Shown here: positions 1 to 8,952 of the stretch, piece after piece | How the letters are laid out: every line of letters starts with the position of its first letter | How positions within the stretch are numbered: position 1 is the stretch's first letter | NCBI GenBank assembly: GCA_029907545.1 | Contig: JARYLR010000007.1 | Span: forward strand, 1-57,267 | DNA length: 57,267 bases | Source of the DNA: Candidatus Bathyarchaeota archaeon | Lineage (GTDB): Archaea; Thermoproteota; Bathyarchaeia; Bathyarchaeales; Bathycorpusculaceae | Reading direction: 5' to 3' | The notes under the pieces: model-generated | The model's input: the letters and a program-made list of their open reading frames with translations, nothing else | What the model was told of the DNA's origin: nothing | The model's database searches: none | Made by a program: the position numbers and the translations under genes

Positions 1-73
1 AAGGCTCAACTGAGCGCTCTTATAGCGCAAGGCGAGTAACTGAAACCAAAACAGAATGGGCTTTGCCAAAAGT

Positions 74-81
74 CTTTAAAT
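74..81 (+). promoter_or_regulatory. TATA box of the zinc-ribbon gene
   Basis: TTTAAATA lies about 30 nt before the TTG start at 109, with GGATGTGA directly before the codon as a possible ribosome site. The rest of 1-108 shows nothing I can name. Confidence 0.45.
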
Positions 82-108
82 AGGGAGAGCTCTTATGGTA
101 GGATGTGA

Positions 109-435
109 TTGACCTTGGTTTACTGTGTCAAGTGCGGAACTCAGAATCCAGATGATGCTCACATCTGTTCGAAGTGTGGCGCCAAGTTGTATACAACTGG
201 AGAAAGCGCCCACTACAGAAGAATTGAGGACGAGTGCTTTGGTATCCCTAGAGGCGGAACAGTTTTCGGTCTCGCTATAGGCATAGTCATCTTGCTAGCA
301 GGTCTCTTCTGGTTTCTGCGCAATGCGTTTCCTGACTCGATTTTCGAGCGTCTGGATGCGTTCCCAGTGGCGGTAATGATCTTCGGCATCTTGATAGTTA
401 TCGGCGCGTTGTACGCACTGCGCCGGCGGTACTAG
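109..435 (+). CDS. Zinc-ribbon membrane protein, 108 aa
   Basis: This is a small protein of unknown role. The N-terminus carries a zinc ribbon with two CxxC knuckles (C6/C9 and C20/C23, YCVKCG...CSKCG). It is followed by two hydrophobic helices at about residues 49-69 and 85-104 and a short basic tail (RRRY). This layout is common among archaeal 'zinc-ribbon domain' membrane proteins, where the ribbon should face the cytoplasm. The start is TTG with a purine-rich stretch just before it. The gene converges on the DUF2085 gene and overlaps its 3' end by 4 bp. No function can be deduced. Confidence 0.7.
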   Translation: MTLVYCVKCGTQNPDDAHICSKCGAKLYTTGESAHYRRIEDECFGIPRGGTVFGLAIGIVILLAGLFWFLRNAFPDSIFERLDAFPVAVMIFGILIVIGALYALRRRY

Positions 436-1136
436 GATCGAAGACTGCAAGCGTGTTTACATGCACCGCAGATTCTAATATGATCCCATTTTGACAGAAG
501 TATTCTCGTCCATATCCAAAGGACGGTGAGCGCGGTTAGATAAAGGTCAACAAAAACGTTTTGGGCAAGCGCATCCATTCCCGCAAGGATCAGAAACGCA
601 CCGAACGGAAAAACCGTATTCAGCGCCATCCGCATTTTCCCTTTGAACAGCAGTTGAGCGAAACCCAGAACGATAAATATTGTCCCGGTTGATACCGCAG
701 GAAAAGAAAAAGAAGACATCCCAGCTGTCCAATCTGTAAAAAAGTAGAAAACCCCACTTATTAGAGCAGCCAGCGCTCCTAGAAACAAGCCGGCACAAGC
801 CGCACAATAGGTTCGCCCAAAGAAGCTGGTTACATGGGAAGAAAATTCTTCACAGTTAACGTGATGCCCGATTATGATTAGACCCTTATGTGGCGTGCCG
901 CTTATGTCGGTTTCGTCTGCTTCGCTATGGAAGGCAAAAATCTTGGAACATTTTTTAGGTCGTATTGCCGCCAAGATTCCGAGTAGGCATATTAGCAGGA
1001 AAATCGATCCCGCGGCAGGCTTCCTGAACGTTTGTGCTGCGGCTGGAGGCGGAGCAAGCGCAAGCATGATCGCTGTAAATATGCCGAATGAGGAAATAAT
1101 AACCGAGAATAAAAGTACAAGTTTCGCGGTCTGCAT
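432..1136 (-). CDS. DUF2085-like membrane protein
   Basis: This is a 234-aa polytopic membrane protein. Hydrophobic segments lie at about residues 5-28, 43-60 and 114-230. Between them is a His/Cys-rich stretch: H91, H92, C95, H101, then C111-A-A-C114-A-G. That stretch matches the signature of DUF2085 proteins, whose function is unknown and which may bind a metal. The C-terminus also has a CGACKHAC motif. The ATG follows directly after the TAG of the upstream radical SAM gene with no gap, so the two are probably co-transcribed and translationally coupled. Confidence 0.7.
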   Translation of the reverse strand: MQTAKLVLLFSVIISSFGIFTAIMLALAPPPAAAQTFRKPAAGSIFLLICLLGILAAIRPKKCSKIFAFHSEADETDISGTPHKGLIIIGHHVNCEEFSSHVTSFFGRTYCAACAGLFLGALAALISGVFYFFTDWTAGMSSFSFPAVSTGTIFIVLGFAQLLFKGKMRMALNTVFPFGAFLILAGMDALAQNVFVDLYLTALTVLWIWTRILLSKWDHIRICGACKHACSLRS

Positions 1137-2579
1137 CTATGCCGCCTTAAGAAGAGTTCTGAGCTTTCGCATTACGCTGCTGCCTAACATGTGCCAGTAG
1201 GTTCGGCGTCTAAGCGGGTTGCTTGAGAAGAGTCCGTGAAATCTTCGGCTCCAAGATCCATAGAAGCTTCTGTAGCACTCGTAAAGCTCTTCCTGCACTT
1301 CGACTCTTGACAGCGTTTCAGTCGGCATTATGGCATGAACCATGTCGTAGTGAGACCAGTTGAAATCCTCAATCCACCCATTCCTCCTCGCTTCTTCAAA
1401 GACTTCGTTGCCTGGAAACGGCGTGAGAATGGCAAATATGGCAAGATCTGGATCCAGTTCATTGGCGAATTCTCGGAGTCTTGCAATGGATTGTGCGGTG
1501 TCTTTTCTGTTGCCTATTATAAACATGGCGTGCGCGAAGATGCCATCCTCCTTTAGCAGCTTAACTGCTTCTTTAGCGTCGGCAGGAGTTATCCCCTTCT
1601 TGAAGTTTTCAAGCGTTGAAGGCTCAGCGCTCTCAACTCCAAGCAACACCCAGTTTAGCCCAGATCTCCGCAACTTCGGCAAGGCGTCCTTATGTCTGAC
1701 AATGTCATCGCATCTTCCCTGCACAAACCATGTCACATCCGACGGTAGTTCACGCTTGATGATTTCGTCTGCAATCTCCTCTGCCCTAGTGCCTGCGCCG
1801 AGGTTGTCGTCTGTTAGCCAAACAAATTTACTTCCGTAATTAGTGCAGCAAAACTCGATTTCGTCTGCAATGCGTTGAGGAGATTTGACTCTCCACCTTT
1901 TTCCCCAATGGAGCCACTGCGTACAGAACGTACAGGAATGGGGGCATCCGCGCGAACCTTCTATCAACGCGTAAGGTGCATCTTCGCCCGCCATAGCAGA
2001 AAAATGATACTTCTTGACCCAGTCTTTGACGAGGTGGTAGCCTGGAAAGGGTAGATCCTCTAGGTTTTCTATTAACTGTCTCGGCGGGTTGTGGACGATT
2101 TCTGCTTTGTTTCTAAATGAGATGCCTTTAATGTTGGGGAGGGCCGGCTCTTTCGGGTTTTTAACGAGCTCCGTAAAGGTCTGTTCTCCTTCGCCTCGAA
2201 CAATCACGTCTATTTCCGGAAAGGTTTCCAAGCTTTCTTGAGCGGTTGCGGTGAAGTGTTGTCCACCTGTAACTGTCAATATTTTGGGGTCTACTTTTTT
2301 GGCTGTTTCCAGTGTTCTTGCAACTACGTAGGTGTTGCAGGTCGCAACCGAGCTTGAAGCTACGATGTCGGGATTGAACGCTTCTATATGCTTGGGCAGG
2401 TTGGGCCAGTCGACGTGCTGAGCGTTGCAGTCTAGGATCTTGATTTCCGCCTCCTTTACCTCTTTCTCCAAGTATGCTCCGAGCTGAATGATGCCATAGG
2501 GCGGGGGAAGATATTCGCCCATGACAAACCATTCTTCTTTAGGAGGTTCGATGAAAAGCACTTTCAACAGTTCTTTCAC
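1137..2579 (-). CDS. B12-binding-type radical SAM protein
   Basis: The 480-aa protein has an N-terminal Rossmann-like domain of the cobalamin-binding type (about residues 1-150; LFIEPPKEEW, LGAYLE, VTGGQH). A radical SAM core follows, with CxxxCxxC at C212/C216/C219 in the context EGSRGCPHSCTFC. This is the architecture of BchE/methylthiotransferase-like class B radical SAM enzymes. The classical DxHxxG B12 ligand is not evident: the equivalent region reads LDCNAQH. The enzyme may therefore bind no cobalamin, or bind it base-off without the His ligand. The substrate is unknown. It sits directly upstream of the DUF2085 gene. Confidence 0.85.
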   Translation of the reverse strand: MKELLKVLFIEPPKEEWFVMGEYLPPPYGIIQLGAYLEKEVKEAEIKILDCNAQHVDWPNLPKHIEAFNPDIVASSSVATCNTYVVARTLETAKKVDPKILTVTGGQHFTATAQESLETFPEIDVIVRGEGEQTFTELVKNPKEPALPNIKGISFRNKAEIVHNPPRQLIENLEDLPFPGYHLVKDWVKKYHFSAMAGEDAPYALIEGSRGCPHSCTFCTQWLHWGKRWRVKSPQRIADEIEFCCTNYGSKFVWLTDDNLGAGTRAEEIADEIIKRELPSDVTWFVQGRCDDIVRHKDALPKLRRSGLNWVLLGVESAEPSTLENFKKGITPADAKEAVKLLKEDGIFAHAMFIIGNRKDTAQSIARLREFANELDPDLAIFAILTPFPGNEVFEEARRNGWIEDFNWSHYDMVHAIMPTETLSRVEVQEELYECYRSFYGSWSRRFHGLFSSNPLRRRTYWHMLGSSVMRKLRTLLKAA

Positions 2580-2631
2580 TCTTGGAAATGTTGGGTAGTT
2601 TAGCTTTTAAGCGTGTTTGTTTTGGCAATGC

Positions 2632-2640
2632 TTTAAATAT
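2632..2640 (+). promoter_or_regulatory. TATA box of a likely leaderless gene
   Basis: TTTAAATAT is centred about 28 nt before the GTG at 2664. That puts the expected transcription start at or next to the first codon, so the mRNA is probably leaderless. Confidence 0.5.
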
Positions 2641-2663
2641 CAAGTCTTCTTAAACGTTTCTAG

Positions 2664-3152
2664 GTGTGCTCTGTGGCTTCAGTGGAGAAGAGTTGGAGAC
2701 ATTGGACCAGAACAAGCGACTGGATTGGGCTTGTTTCTTTCGGCTTCTTTCTTATAGCCTTGGCTGTGGTTTGGATTATTACGCCTAACTTTTCAGGCGA
2801 GATTGTCGACTTTGTAAACGATTTCCATCTTGCCAATGTAAGTGGGAACGTCGTGTTTCCTGCACCTCAAAGCCCTCATCCAGTCCTATACACGGCGTTG
2901 ATGGAGTTATGCATAATCGGCGGCATATTCCAGATAGTTATCCTAGTGTTCCGCATAGCCTATCATGAGCCGATTCGGAAAAAGGCGGATTCAATTTCCA
3001 GCATCGGCTTCTCTTTCAGCATAGCCTTCTTCTTCAACTGGGCAGCGAATGTGACCAGTGCAAGCGTAGGCTGGTTCGGTCTTCTTGCGGGGCTTATAGT
3101 CTCGATAGGTTTGTCGATAGTTCTCAGCAGCCTTACTAAACTTCTGCGTTAA
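2664..3152 (+). CDS. Four-helix membrane protein of unknown function
   Basis: The protein has 162 aa and four predicted membrane helices (about 22-42, 73-97, 110-125 and 135-158). I recognise no family motif. Three in-frame GTG codons (2664, 2673, 2682) compete as starts. The first is chosen because the TATA box at 2632-2640 would start the transcript there, and no Shine-Dalgarno is visible. A basic segment, EPIRKKAD, separates helices 2 and 3. The gene is divergent from the radical SAM gene and is followed by CTP synthase on the same strand but with its own promoter, so it is probably monocistronic. Confidence 0.6.
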   Translation: MCSVASVEKSWRHWTRTSDWIGLVSFGFFLIALAVVWIITPNFSGEIVDFVNDFHLANVSGNVVFPAPQSPHPVLYTALMELCIIGGIFQIVILVFRIAYHEPIRKKADSISSIGFSFSIAFFFNWAANVTSASVGWFGLLAGLIVSIGLSIVLSSLTKLLR

Positions 3153-3226
3153 AATAGCAGCTTGACTTATGTTTGCATAAGCTGTCTGGGAAACGGTTTG
3201 GCTCTGTTCTCCGTTTGGATGAAAGA

Positions 3227-3235
3227 GTTTAAATG
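3227..3235 (+). promoter_or_regulatory. TATA box of pyrG
   Basis: GTTTAAATG places transcription initiation near 3256-3260. That supports the ATG at 3281 over the upstream in-frame ATG at 3233, which would lie before the transcript start. Confidence 0.5.
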
Positions 3236-3280
3236 CTGATAGATGACTTATGCTTCTTTCATTGCAGAGGCCTAACCGTT

Positions 3281-4909
3281 ATGGTTAAGTACATTTTTGT
3301 CACAGGCGGCGTCTTGAGCTCGGTTGGGAAGGGCATTTTAACTTCATCTATCGGGAAGATGCTTCAGTCCCGTGGCTTGAATGTTAGCGTGGTAAAAATT
3401 GATCCCTACGTGAACGTTGACGCGGGGACGATGAACCCGTACATGCATGGAGAAGTCTACGTCACGGATGACGGCGGCGAGACTGATCTGGACTTGGGCT
3501 GGTATGAGCGTTTTCTTGATCTTAACCTGAGGAAGGAAAACAACCTTACCACTGGAATGGTGTACAAGGCGGTTATCGAGAAGGAGCGGCGTGGCGACTT
3601 TTTAGGCAGATGCGTGCAAATCATTCCGCATGTGTCTAACGAGATTAAGAGTCGCATACGTGCCGTGGGCAAGGGGTCAGGGGCAGATGTGGTCTTAACC
3701 GAGGTAGGTGGAACGGTTGGCGACATTGAGGGATTGCCTTTTCTTGAAGCGATCCGGCAGATGCGGTTGGAGGAAGGCTACGAAAACACTTTGTACGTGC
3801 ATGTGGCGCTTGTGCCTATCTTGGACGTTACGAAGGAGATGAAAACGAAGCCGCTTCAGCACAGCGTTAACGAGCTTAGAAGAATCGGTATACAACCAGA
3901 CATTATTGTGGCAAGAAGCCCTGAAATGATAGACTCTGAGGCTCTGCGAAAAATAGCCTTGTTCGGGACAATTCCGGAAAACGCTGTGTTCTGCTCCTAC
4001 AATGTTGAAACCGTCTATCAGGTGCCTCTTATCCTTGACGAACAGGGCATGAGCGAGTTCATCTGCAAGAGGCTCTGCTACATGGATTGCAAACGCGATC
4101 TCAGCAAATGGAAGAAGTTCGTTGACACGGTTCTGCATCCCGAGCATGAGGTTAGAATCGCGTTAGTTGGCAAGTACGCAGGGCTGGCTGATAGCTATGT
4201 GAGTATGAACGAGGCTTTGAAACATGGCGGCGCGGCTTGCAAAGCCCAAGTTTGCGTGCAGTACATAGAATCTGAAAGCTTTGAAAAAAATCCGGAGAAA
4301 GTTGAGGTTCTGAAGAATTTTGACGGAATATTCATCCCTTATGGCTTTGGTCCACGCGGAACAGAAGGCAAAATAGCCGCAATCAAATTTGCACGAGAAA
4401 ACCACATTCCCTTCTTAGGCATTTGCTACGGGTTTCAGCTTGCGGTTGTCGAGTTTGCCCGTAACGTGTGCGGCTTAAAGGAAGCGAACAGCACTGAGAT
4501 AAATCCCAAAGCGCCCTACCCAGTTATAGACTTGATGCCTGAACAGAGAAAGGTGGAAATAAAGGGTGCCACAATGCGGCTTGGGGCTCATAGAATTATT
4601 ATCAAACCTAACACGATGGCTTATGCCCTTTACAAAGGAGAAGAAATCTATGAGAGGCATCGTCACAGGTTTGAGGTGAACTTGAGGTATCTGAGAAAGC
4701 TGGAGAAGAACGGTCTAGTTTTTTCAGGAAAAAGCGTGGACGGCAGAAGAATGGAGATTCTGGAGCTTCCGGATCATTTCTTCTTCTTTGCTACACAGTT
4801 TCACGGGGAATTCAAAAGCCGACCGCAGCGCCCTGATCCGGAATATTATGGGTTTGTTAAGGCGTGTTTGGATAGGAAGATGGGCAAATCTAAACCCAGC
4901 TTTGCGTAG
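3281..4909 (+). CDS. pyrG: CTP synthase
   Basis: This enzyme converts UTP, ATP and glutamine to CTP, the last step of pyrimidine nucleotide synthesis. The 542-aa length is normal. The synthetase domain opens with KYIFVTGGVLSSVGKG, and its active-site block includes GGTVGDIEGLPFLEA. The class I glutamine amidotransferase domain follows, with nucleophile C382 in GICYGFQ and the His/Glu pair H508/E510 in QFHGEF. The usual text is GICLGMQ and QFHPEF, so both loops are slightly divergent but catalytically complete. The ATG at 3281 is chosen because the conserved N-terminus begins there and the TATA box lies 50 nt upstream. An in-frame ATG at 3233 would add 16 unrelated residues. Confidence 0.97.
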   Translation: MVKYIFVTGGVLSSVGKGILTSSIGKMLQSRGLNVSVVKIDPYVNVDAGTMNPYMHGEVYVTDDGGETDLDLGWYERFLDLNLRKENNLTTGMVYKAVIEKERRGDFLGRCVQIIPHVSNEIKSRIRAVGKGSGADVVLTEVGGTVGDIEGLPFLEAIRQMRLEEGYENTLYVHVALVPILDVTKEMKTKPLQHSVNELRRIGIQPDIIVARSPEMIDSEALRKIALFGTIPENAVFCSYNVETVYQVPLILDEQGMSEFICKRLCYMDCKRDLSKWKKFVDTVLHPEHEVRIALVGKYAGLADSYVSMNEALKHGGAACKAQVCVQYIESESFEKNPEKVEVLKNFDGIFIPYGFGPRGTEGKIAAIKFARENHIPFLGICYGFQLAVVEFARNVCGLKEANSTEINPKAPYPVIDLMPEQRKVEIKGATMRLGAHRIIIKPNTMAYALYKGEEIYERHRHRFEVNLRYLRKLEKNGLVFSGKSVDGRRMEILELPDHFFFFATQFHGEFKSRPQRPDPEYYGFVKACLDRKMGKSKPSFA

Positions 4910-4967
4910 AAATATCCAGTTCTGACATTAGAATATATAGAGAAAAAAGGGTGCGGTTTTAGGTTGG

Positions 4968-6470
4968 TTAAGTAAGTTGCAGTTTTGGTTGTTGAGGGTT
5001 CTTTCGGCGCACCAGAAGCACTGCCAGCACCAACACTGCTATTGATCCTGCTACGGCGATTATTAGGAATGCGCCTAGGAACGGTTTTTCCTCGGTTTCT
5101 GAAGTGGTTAAGTACACCTTGAGCGTTGGGTCGTGTTCGACTCTGTAGCCGCCGTAAGTTGGATATCCGATAAGGTAGAAGTAGTTGGCTTTGGTCATGT
5201 TGGTTATTCGGTCCTTGGCTTTATCATAAAGTTGTGGGCGCATGTTGCCTACGAGGTATGGAAGGTATTTCATCAACTTTATATGCGAATCAAACAGTGC
5301 TGTGTTGCCTGCGAAGCCGTTGATTTTGCATGTCCGCGAGGTCGCGTTGTAGGTGTCATATGTGGTTTCGGTTGGATCTTTGGTGTAGTTGTAGAGGTTG
5401 TAGGTTTTCTTTGTGCCGAAAATTGTGTCAAAGATCTTCTCGTTCTCCGCGTAAGTAGAGATGTGGGAGTCGCTAACCATTACGTCGTTGTCGGTCACGT
5501 TCTCTCCGGCTGCTGAGATGCTGCGGGTTTCGCGTTGAAGCATTACTGATGTCTGGAAGTTGACTATGCTCATTTTGATCTTGTTTATCTGCAGGAAGTC
5601 GTGGACGGTTATGTTTGATATCCACTGGTTTCCTTGGTAGCATCCGGTGCTGTTGTAGTGGAAGCACCATGGGATGATGAACCATCCGAAGTGCCATAGA
5701 TCTCTTACTCTGCCTATCACATAGTTCTGGGTTAGTGTTGCCGTGTGGGTTTCAGGCCATATTGTGAGTTTGTAGGTGAAGTTAAGCTCGTCGTAGATGG
5801 CGATTGCCATTGGAAAACTGTTCTCGAAATGCGGGTTTGTTGAAGTTATGTAGGTTCGCCACCATATTGAGGTTAGGTTCGTGTGTCTCATGCCCCATGT
5901 CCATGTGAGGTTGTCATCGGAATGTGTTAACGGCGTGATTTCTGTCTTGCTGTGCAAGGCTGGAAAGTTTTCGCCTGCAAAGGCGCCGAAGTTGAAGCCC
6001 ATGCTGAATGAAGCCCAGAGTCTGTCGTTTATGTCAGGTGAGCCTGTGTACAGTGTGGGTCCGGTTTCGTTGAATGCTAGAAGCATGAGGAAGCTTGATG
6101 CGATTAGAACGTCTTGGCTGGTGTTTTCGGTTTTGTAGTGCATCATTACTGTCTGCATGGGTATGGTGAGTGTGAGTGCTCCGCCGAAGCTTACGTTTAT
6201 CAGTCCAGCATACAGCATCTGCAGTCCCTTCGTGTTAACATAGGTCATGTACATTGGCGCGTGCCAGTTGTTGAAGCCTGTAGGCGTGGGGATTCCGTGG
6301 AGAAGCGCATAGGCTCTGGCGTAGTCAAAATAGTCGATCGTTTTTGCCCAGCTTTCTTTTGCAAAGTCTGGTGCGGTCAAGGTGTCTGCAATGGTTGGCG
6401 TTGCGATGCCAGCCAGAATCATAAGTGTGAGCCAGATTCCGATTATACTTTTGATTTTCATAGGGTTCAC
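4968..6470 (-). CDS. Large secreted, membrane-anchored surface protein
   Basis: This is a 500-aa protein that I do not recognise. The N-terminus is a Sec-type signal peptide (basic start, hydrophobic core about residues 8-25, then PTIADT). The C-terminus has one transmembrane helix (about 467-488) followed by a basic tail, RRKNPQQPK. The body (about 30-460) is rich in Trp, Tyr, Thr and Asn, with many N-x-S/T sequons, so it should be outside the cell and possibly glycosylated. There are no enzyme motifs. The gene stands alone between pyrG (convergent) and an HExxH-protein gene (divergent). It could be a cell-envelope or binding protein. Confidence 0.7.
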   Translation of the reverse strand: MNPMKIKSIIGIWLTLMILAGIATPTIADTLTAPDFAKESWAKTIDYFDYARAYALLHGIPTPTGFNNWHAPMYMTYVNTKGLQMLYAGLINVSFGGALTLTIPMQTVMMHYKTENTSQDVLIASSFLMLLAFNETGPTLYTGSPDINDRLWASFSMGFNFGAFAGENFPALHSKTEITPLTHSDDNLTWTWGMRHTNLTSIWWRTYITSTNPHFENSFPMAIAIYDELNFTYKLTIWPETHTATLTQNYVIGRVRDLWHFGWFIIPWCFHYNSTGCYQGNQWISNITVHDFLQINKIKMSIVNFQTSVMLQRETRSISAAGENVTDNDVMVSDSHISTYAENEKIFDTIFGTKKTYNLYNYTKDPTETTYDTYNATSRTCKINGFAGNTALFDSHIKLMKYLPYLVGNMRPQLYDKAKDRITNMTKANYFYLIGYPTYGGYRVEHDPTLKVYLTTSETEEKPFLGAFLIIAVAGSIAVLVLAVLLVRRKNPQQPKLQLT

Positions 6471-6572
6471 TTTTCTTAATGATATTCTTGCTGTGTTTAA
6501 AAATCTTCGTGCATATTAGAAAGTTATGGATTTGCAGTCTAGTTTCGTGAACTGAGAGAGGTTGTTTTCATC

Positions 6573-6581
6573 TTTATATAA
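6573..6581 (+). promoter_or_regulatory. TATA box of the HExxH-protein gene
   Basis: TTTATATAA predicts initiation around 6600-6604, some 10 nt before the first TTG start candidate at 6612. Confidence 0.5.
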
Positions 6582-6611
6582 TATGCTTGTGAATGTAGAA
6601 TCGCTGAGCGG

Positions 6612-7127
6612 TTGTGTTTGAGCGAATTAGACGCATCATCTGTTGACCGGTTTCGAAGCCGCTTGGAGGAGGCGAAGAGCTACGGCGAGGTCTGGGAGGT
6701 TGTCAAAGATTCTGTGGCGGCTTCGTTGGGAAAGCGTAGAGGTGGGATGATGCTGTTTCTCGATGATCTTCCTATCCAGCTTGGCGCCTATCACTCAGTT
6801 GGGACAAATAACATTGTGCTTAACCGCGTGCTCGTGGAGATTGTTGAGGCTGCGGTGCAGTCGAAGCGGGTTGTTAATGCTTTGGTTTATAATCTGCTGC
6901 TTCACGAGTATCTGCATGCGCTGGGCGAGTATTCTGAGCTTGATGTTAGGCGGCTGGTTTACGAAGTTGCGAGAAAATGCTTCGGCGAAGAACACGTGGT
7001 CTCTGACATTGCGAAGAAGAGTCCTTGGGTGTTGTTGAAGGGCGTTCCGCTTGAGGCGGTGAGGGCACGGAAACGCGTAATGGAGATTGTTAAGAATTTC
7101 GAGAAAACAGATAGATATGTGATTTAG
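6612..7127 (+). CDS. Putative small zinc metallopeptidase (HExxH)
   Basis: The protein has 171 aa. The central helix contains LLLHEYLHALGEYSE, an HExxH zinc motif (about H98, E99, H102) followed by GE. This is typical of short zincin-like proteins. The rest matches no family I can name, so peptidase activity is an inference from the motif alone. The start is uncertain: TTG at 6612 or TTG at 6618 both fit the promoter and neither has a good ribosome site. A second, unrelated HExxH protein is encoded at 12076. Confidence 0.65.
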   Translation: MCLSELDASSVDRFRSRLEEAKSYGEVWEVVKDSVAASLGKRRGGMMLFLDDLPIQLGAYHSVGTNNIVLNRVLVEIVEAAVQSKRVVNALVYNLLLHEYLHALGEYSELDVRRLVYEVARKCFGEEHVVSDIAKKSPWVLLKGVPLEAVRARKRVMEIVKNFEKTDRYVI

Positions 7128-7249
7128 CCTCGAGTGCGGTTTAGACCTACTTATAAATTAGTGCCGTTGTGTGGTTGCTGGAGAGATTGGCGGCGAAACT
7201 CGTTTTCCGTAGCAAATGGATAGGCTCATCTTCTATAGGATATTATGCA

Positions 7250-7260
7250 AAAAATATATA
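7250..7260 (+). promoter_or_regulatory. TATA box of the beta-helix gene
   Basis: AAAAATATATA lies 43-53 nt before the ATG at 7303, which is preceded by the ribosome site AGGAAG at 7291-7296. Promoter and ribosome site look intact even though the coding region behind them is broken. Confidence 0.45.
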
Positions 7261-7302
7261 ACTACGGTTAGATAAGCGATAATCTATGAAAGGAAGTTGA
7301 AA

Positions 7303-8735
7303 ATGAAAAGCTTGGTGCCTCTACTCATTGCATTCTTGTTGGCTTCTGTCATTTCTTTCATCAAGATTCAACCAGCCGAAACCTAGCCCATATACCTCGG
7401 CGGACCCCTGTACAATGTTGGAACCATATACATTCGGTCTGATGGCTCAATAGATCCGCCGGCAGCGCCGATTCAGCGGAAGGGTGACGTTTACCTCTTT
7501 ACTGCTAACATTGAGGGGTCAATTGTTGTGCAAAAAACAACATAATAATAGATGGAAACCGTTGCTGGCTTCTTGGACTAAGCGATGTTGGAATAGACCT
7601 ATCCGGAAGAACAAACGTAGCTATTTGGAACATGCGCCTTCACGGCTTTAACTCAGGAATTTTGCTCAAATCCTCCTTTGGAAACAGTATTAGCGGAAAC
7701 AGCATATCATCAGGTTTTGTTTGCATCATGGTTTATAATTATTGTCAGTTTAGTAGCATTAGCGGAAATCTTATGACGGGAAACCATGCTGGAGTAATCA
7801 TCGTTTTTTCTAACTGCAGTAGCATAAGCAAAAACCGCATAACAAGTGGTGGTCACGGCATCCGTCTCATGTACTCTTGCAACTGCAGTGTAAGCGATAA
7901 CAATGTGGAAAATTGCGAACTTGGCATCCACCTTTCTTATTCAAGATATAACACAATTAATGGAAACACATTAACAAATAACTCTGTTGGCATTATACTC
8001 CTAAATTCTCCCGTTTCACCTAACACTACATATCATAACAACTTACACCATAACAACTTCATAGGCAACATTGTGCAGGCAAGAATCTATGAAAATGGTT
8101 CCGACACCTGTTGGGATGATGGCTACCCATCTGGCGGAAACTACTGGAGCGACTACGCTGGTATTGACAATTACAGTGGAGCCAATCAAGACCAACCTGG
8201 AAGCGATGGCATAGGCGACATACCATACATTATTGACCCCTATCACGTAGATAATTACCCATTAATAACTCCCAACCAAGCTCCTACGCCATCACCACCG
8301 ATTATCTTGATAAGACCGCTTTCCGCCTCAATACATCAAGGCCAGTCAATAATCTTTGCATCAACTGTCTCATACGGATACCAACCATGCACATACCAAT
8401 GGTACATCAACGGCACACAAGTCGCAAACAAAACATCCCACCTATGGACATTTTCACCATTAGAAACCGGAACCTACCATATATACATGCTCGCAATCAA
8501 CGATCAAGACAACTATCTCATCTCAGAAACTGCTCGAATTAAGGTTACAAGATTTCCGGGAGACGTAAACGAGGATCACAAGGTCGATCTAAAAGATGCA
8601 TTGATCGTAACCGTTGCCTTTGGAGAATGTTTGGGAAGACCCAAATGGGACTCTCAAGCTGACATAGATGAAGATTGCAAGATCGATCTGAAAGACTACT
8701 ACATCGTTGTTGCTAACTACGGAAAAGAATGGTAG
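7303..8735 (+). pseudogene. Broken secreted beta-helix / Ig-like / dockerin protein
   Basis: ATG 7303 opens a signal peptide (MKSLVPLLIAFLLASVIS) that meets a TAG at 7384 directly after the cleavage region. Reading continues in frame with family-typical sequence (PIYLGGPLYNVGTIYIRSDG) until a -1 shift in the A6 run at 7532-7537. One more A would give QKNNIIIDGN and join the frame running to 8735. From there come NosD-like right-handed beta-helix repeats (SISGN, SISKN, SVSDN; to about 8220), an Ig-like domain (about 8300-8550) and a dockerin-like pair (GDVNEDHKVDLKD and DIDEDCKIDLKD). Intact relatives would be secreted, carbohydrate-related surface proteins. Either two real lesions or assembly errors broke it. 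Confidence 0.8.
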
Positions 8736-8844
8736 CTACATCTTCACACAGGCAAAGGGAAAAAGCAAGCGTTCTAGAAGAACCATTTCTAAAAAATGAC
8801 TGCTGCTCTGCCAACAAGGCATGAGGTTTAGCCTTGAAACTGTT

Positions 8845-8862
8845 TAAACCCCCTACATATAG
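8845..8862 (+). repeat. C5-TATATA motif, copy 1
   Basis: TAAACCCCCTACATATAG matches the element at 47936-47953 in 17 of 18 positions. A shorter form is at 20466-20479. It lies in the 217-bp gap between the beta-helix gene and the convergent MFS gene, so it is not obviously a promoter here. Nothing else is recognisable in that gap. Confidence 0.5.
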
Positions 8863-8952
8863 GCAGCCATAGAATAGCTCAGGATAGTTTGGATTGTGAC
8901 TGCTTTAATTCTCTTGCAACATCTGTTGTTTGAGTGGGGTGAATGCGGAAAG

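Noticed and set aside
3233-3280. N-terminal extension of CTP synthase from ATG 3233
   Set aside because: It precedes the expected transcript start of the TATA box at 3227 and adds residues not found in the family.
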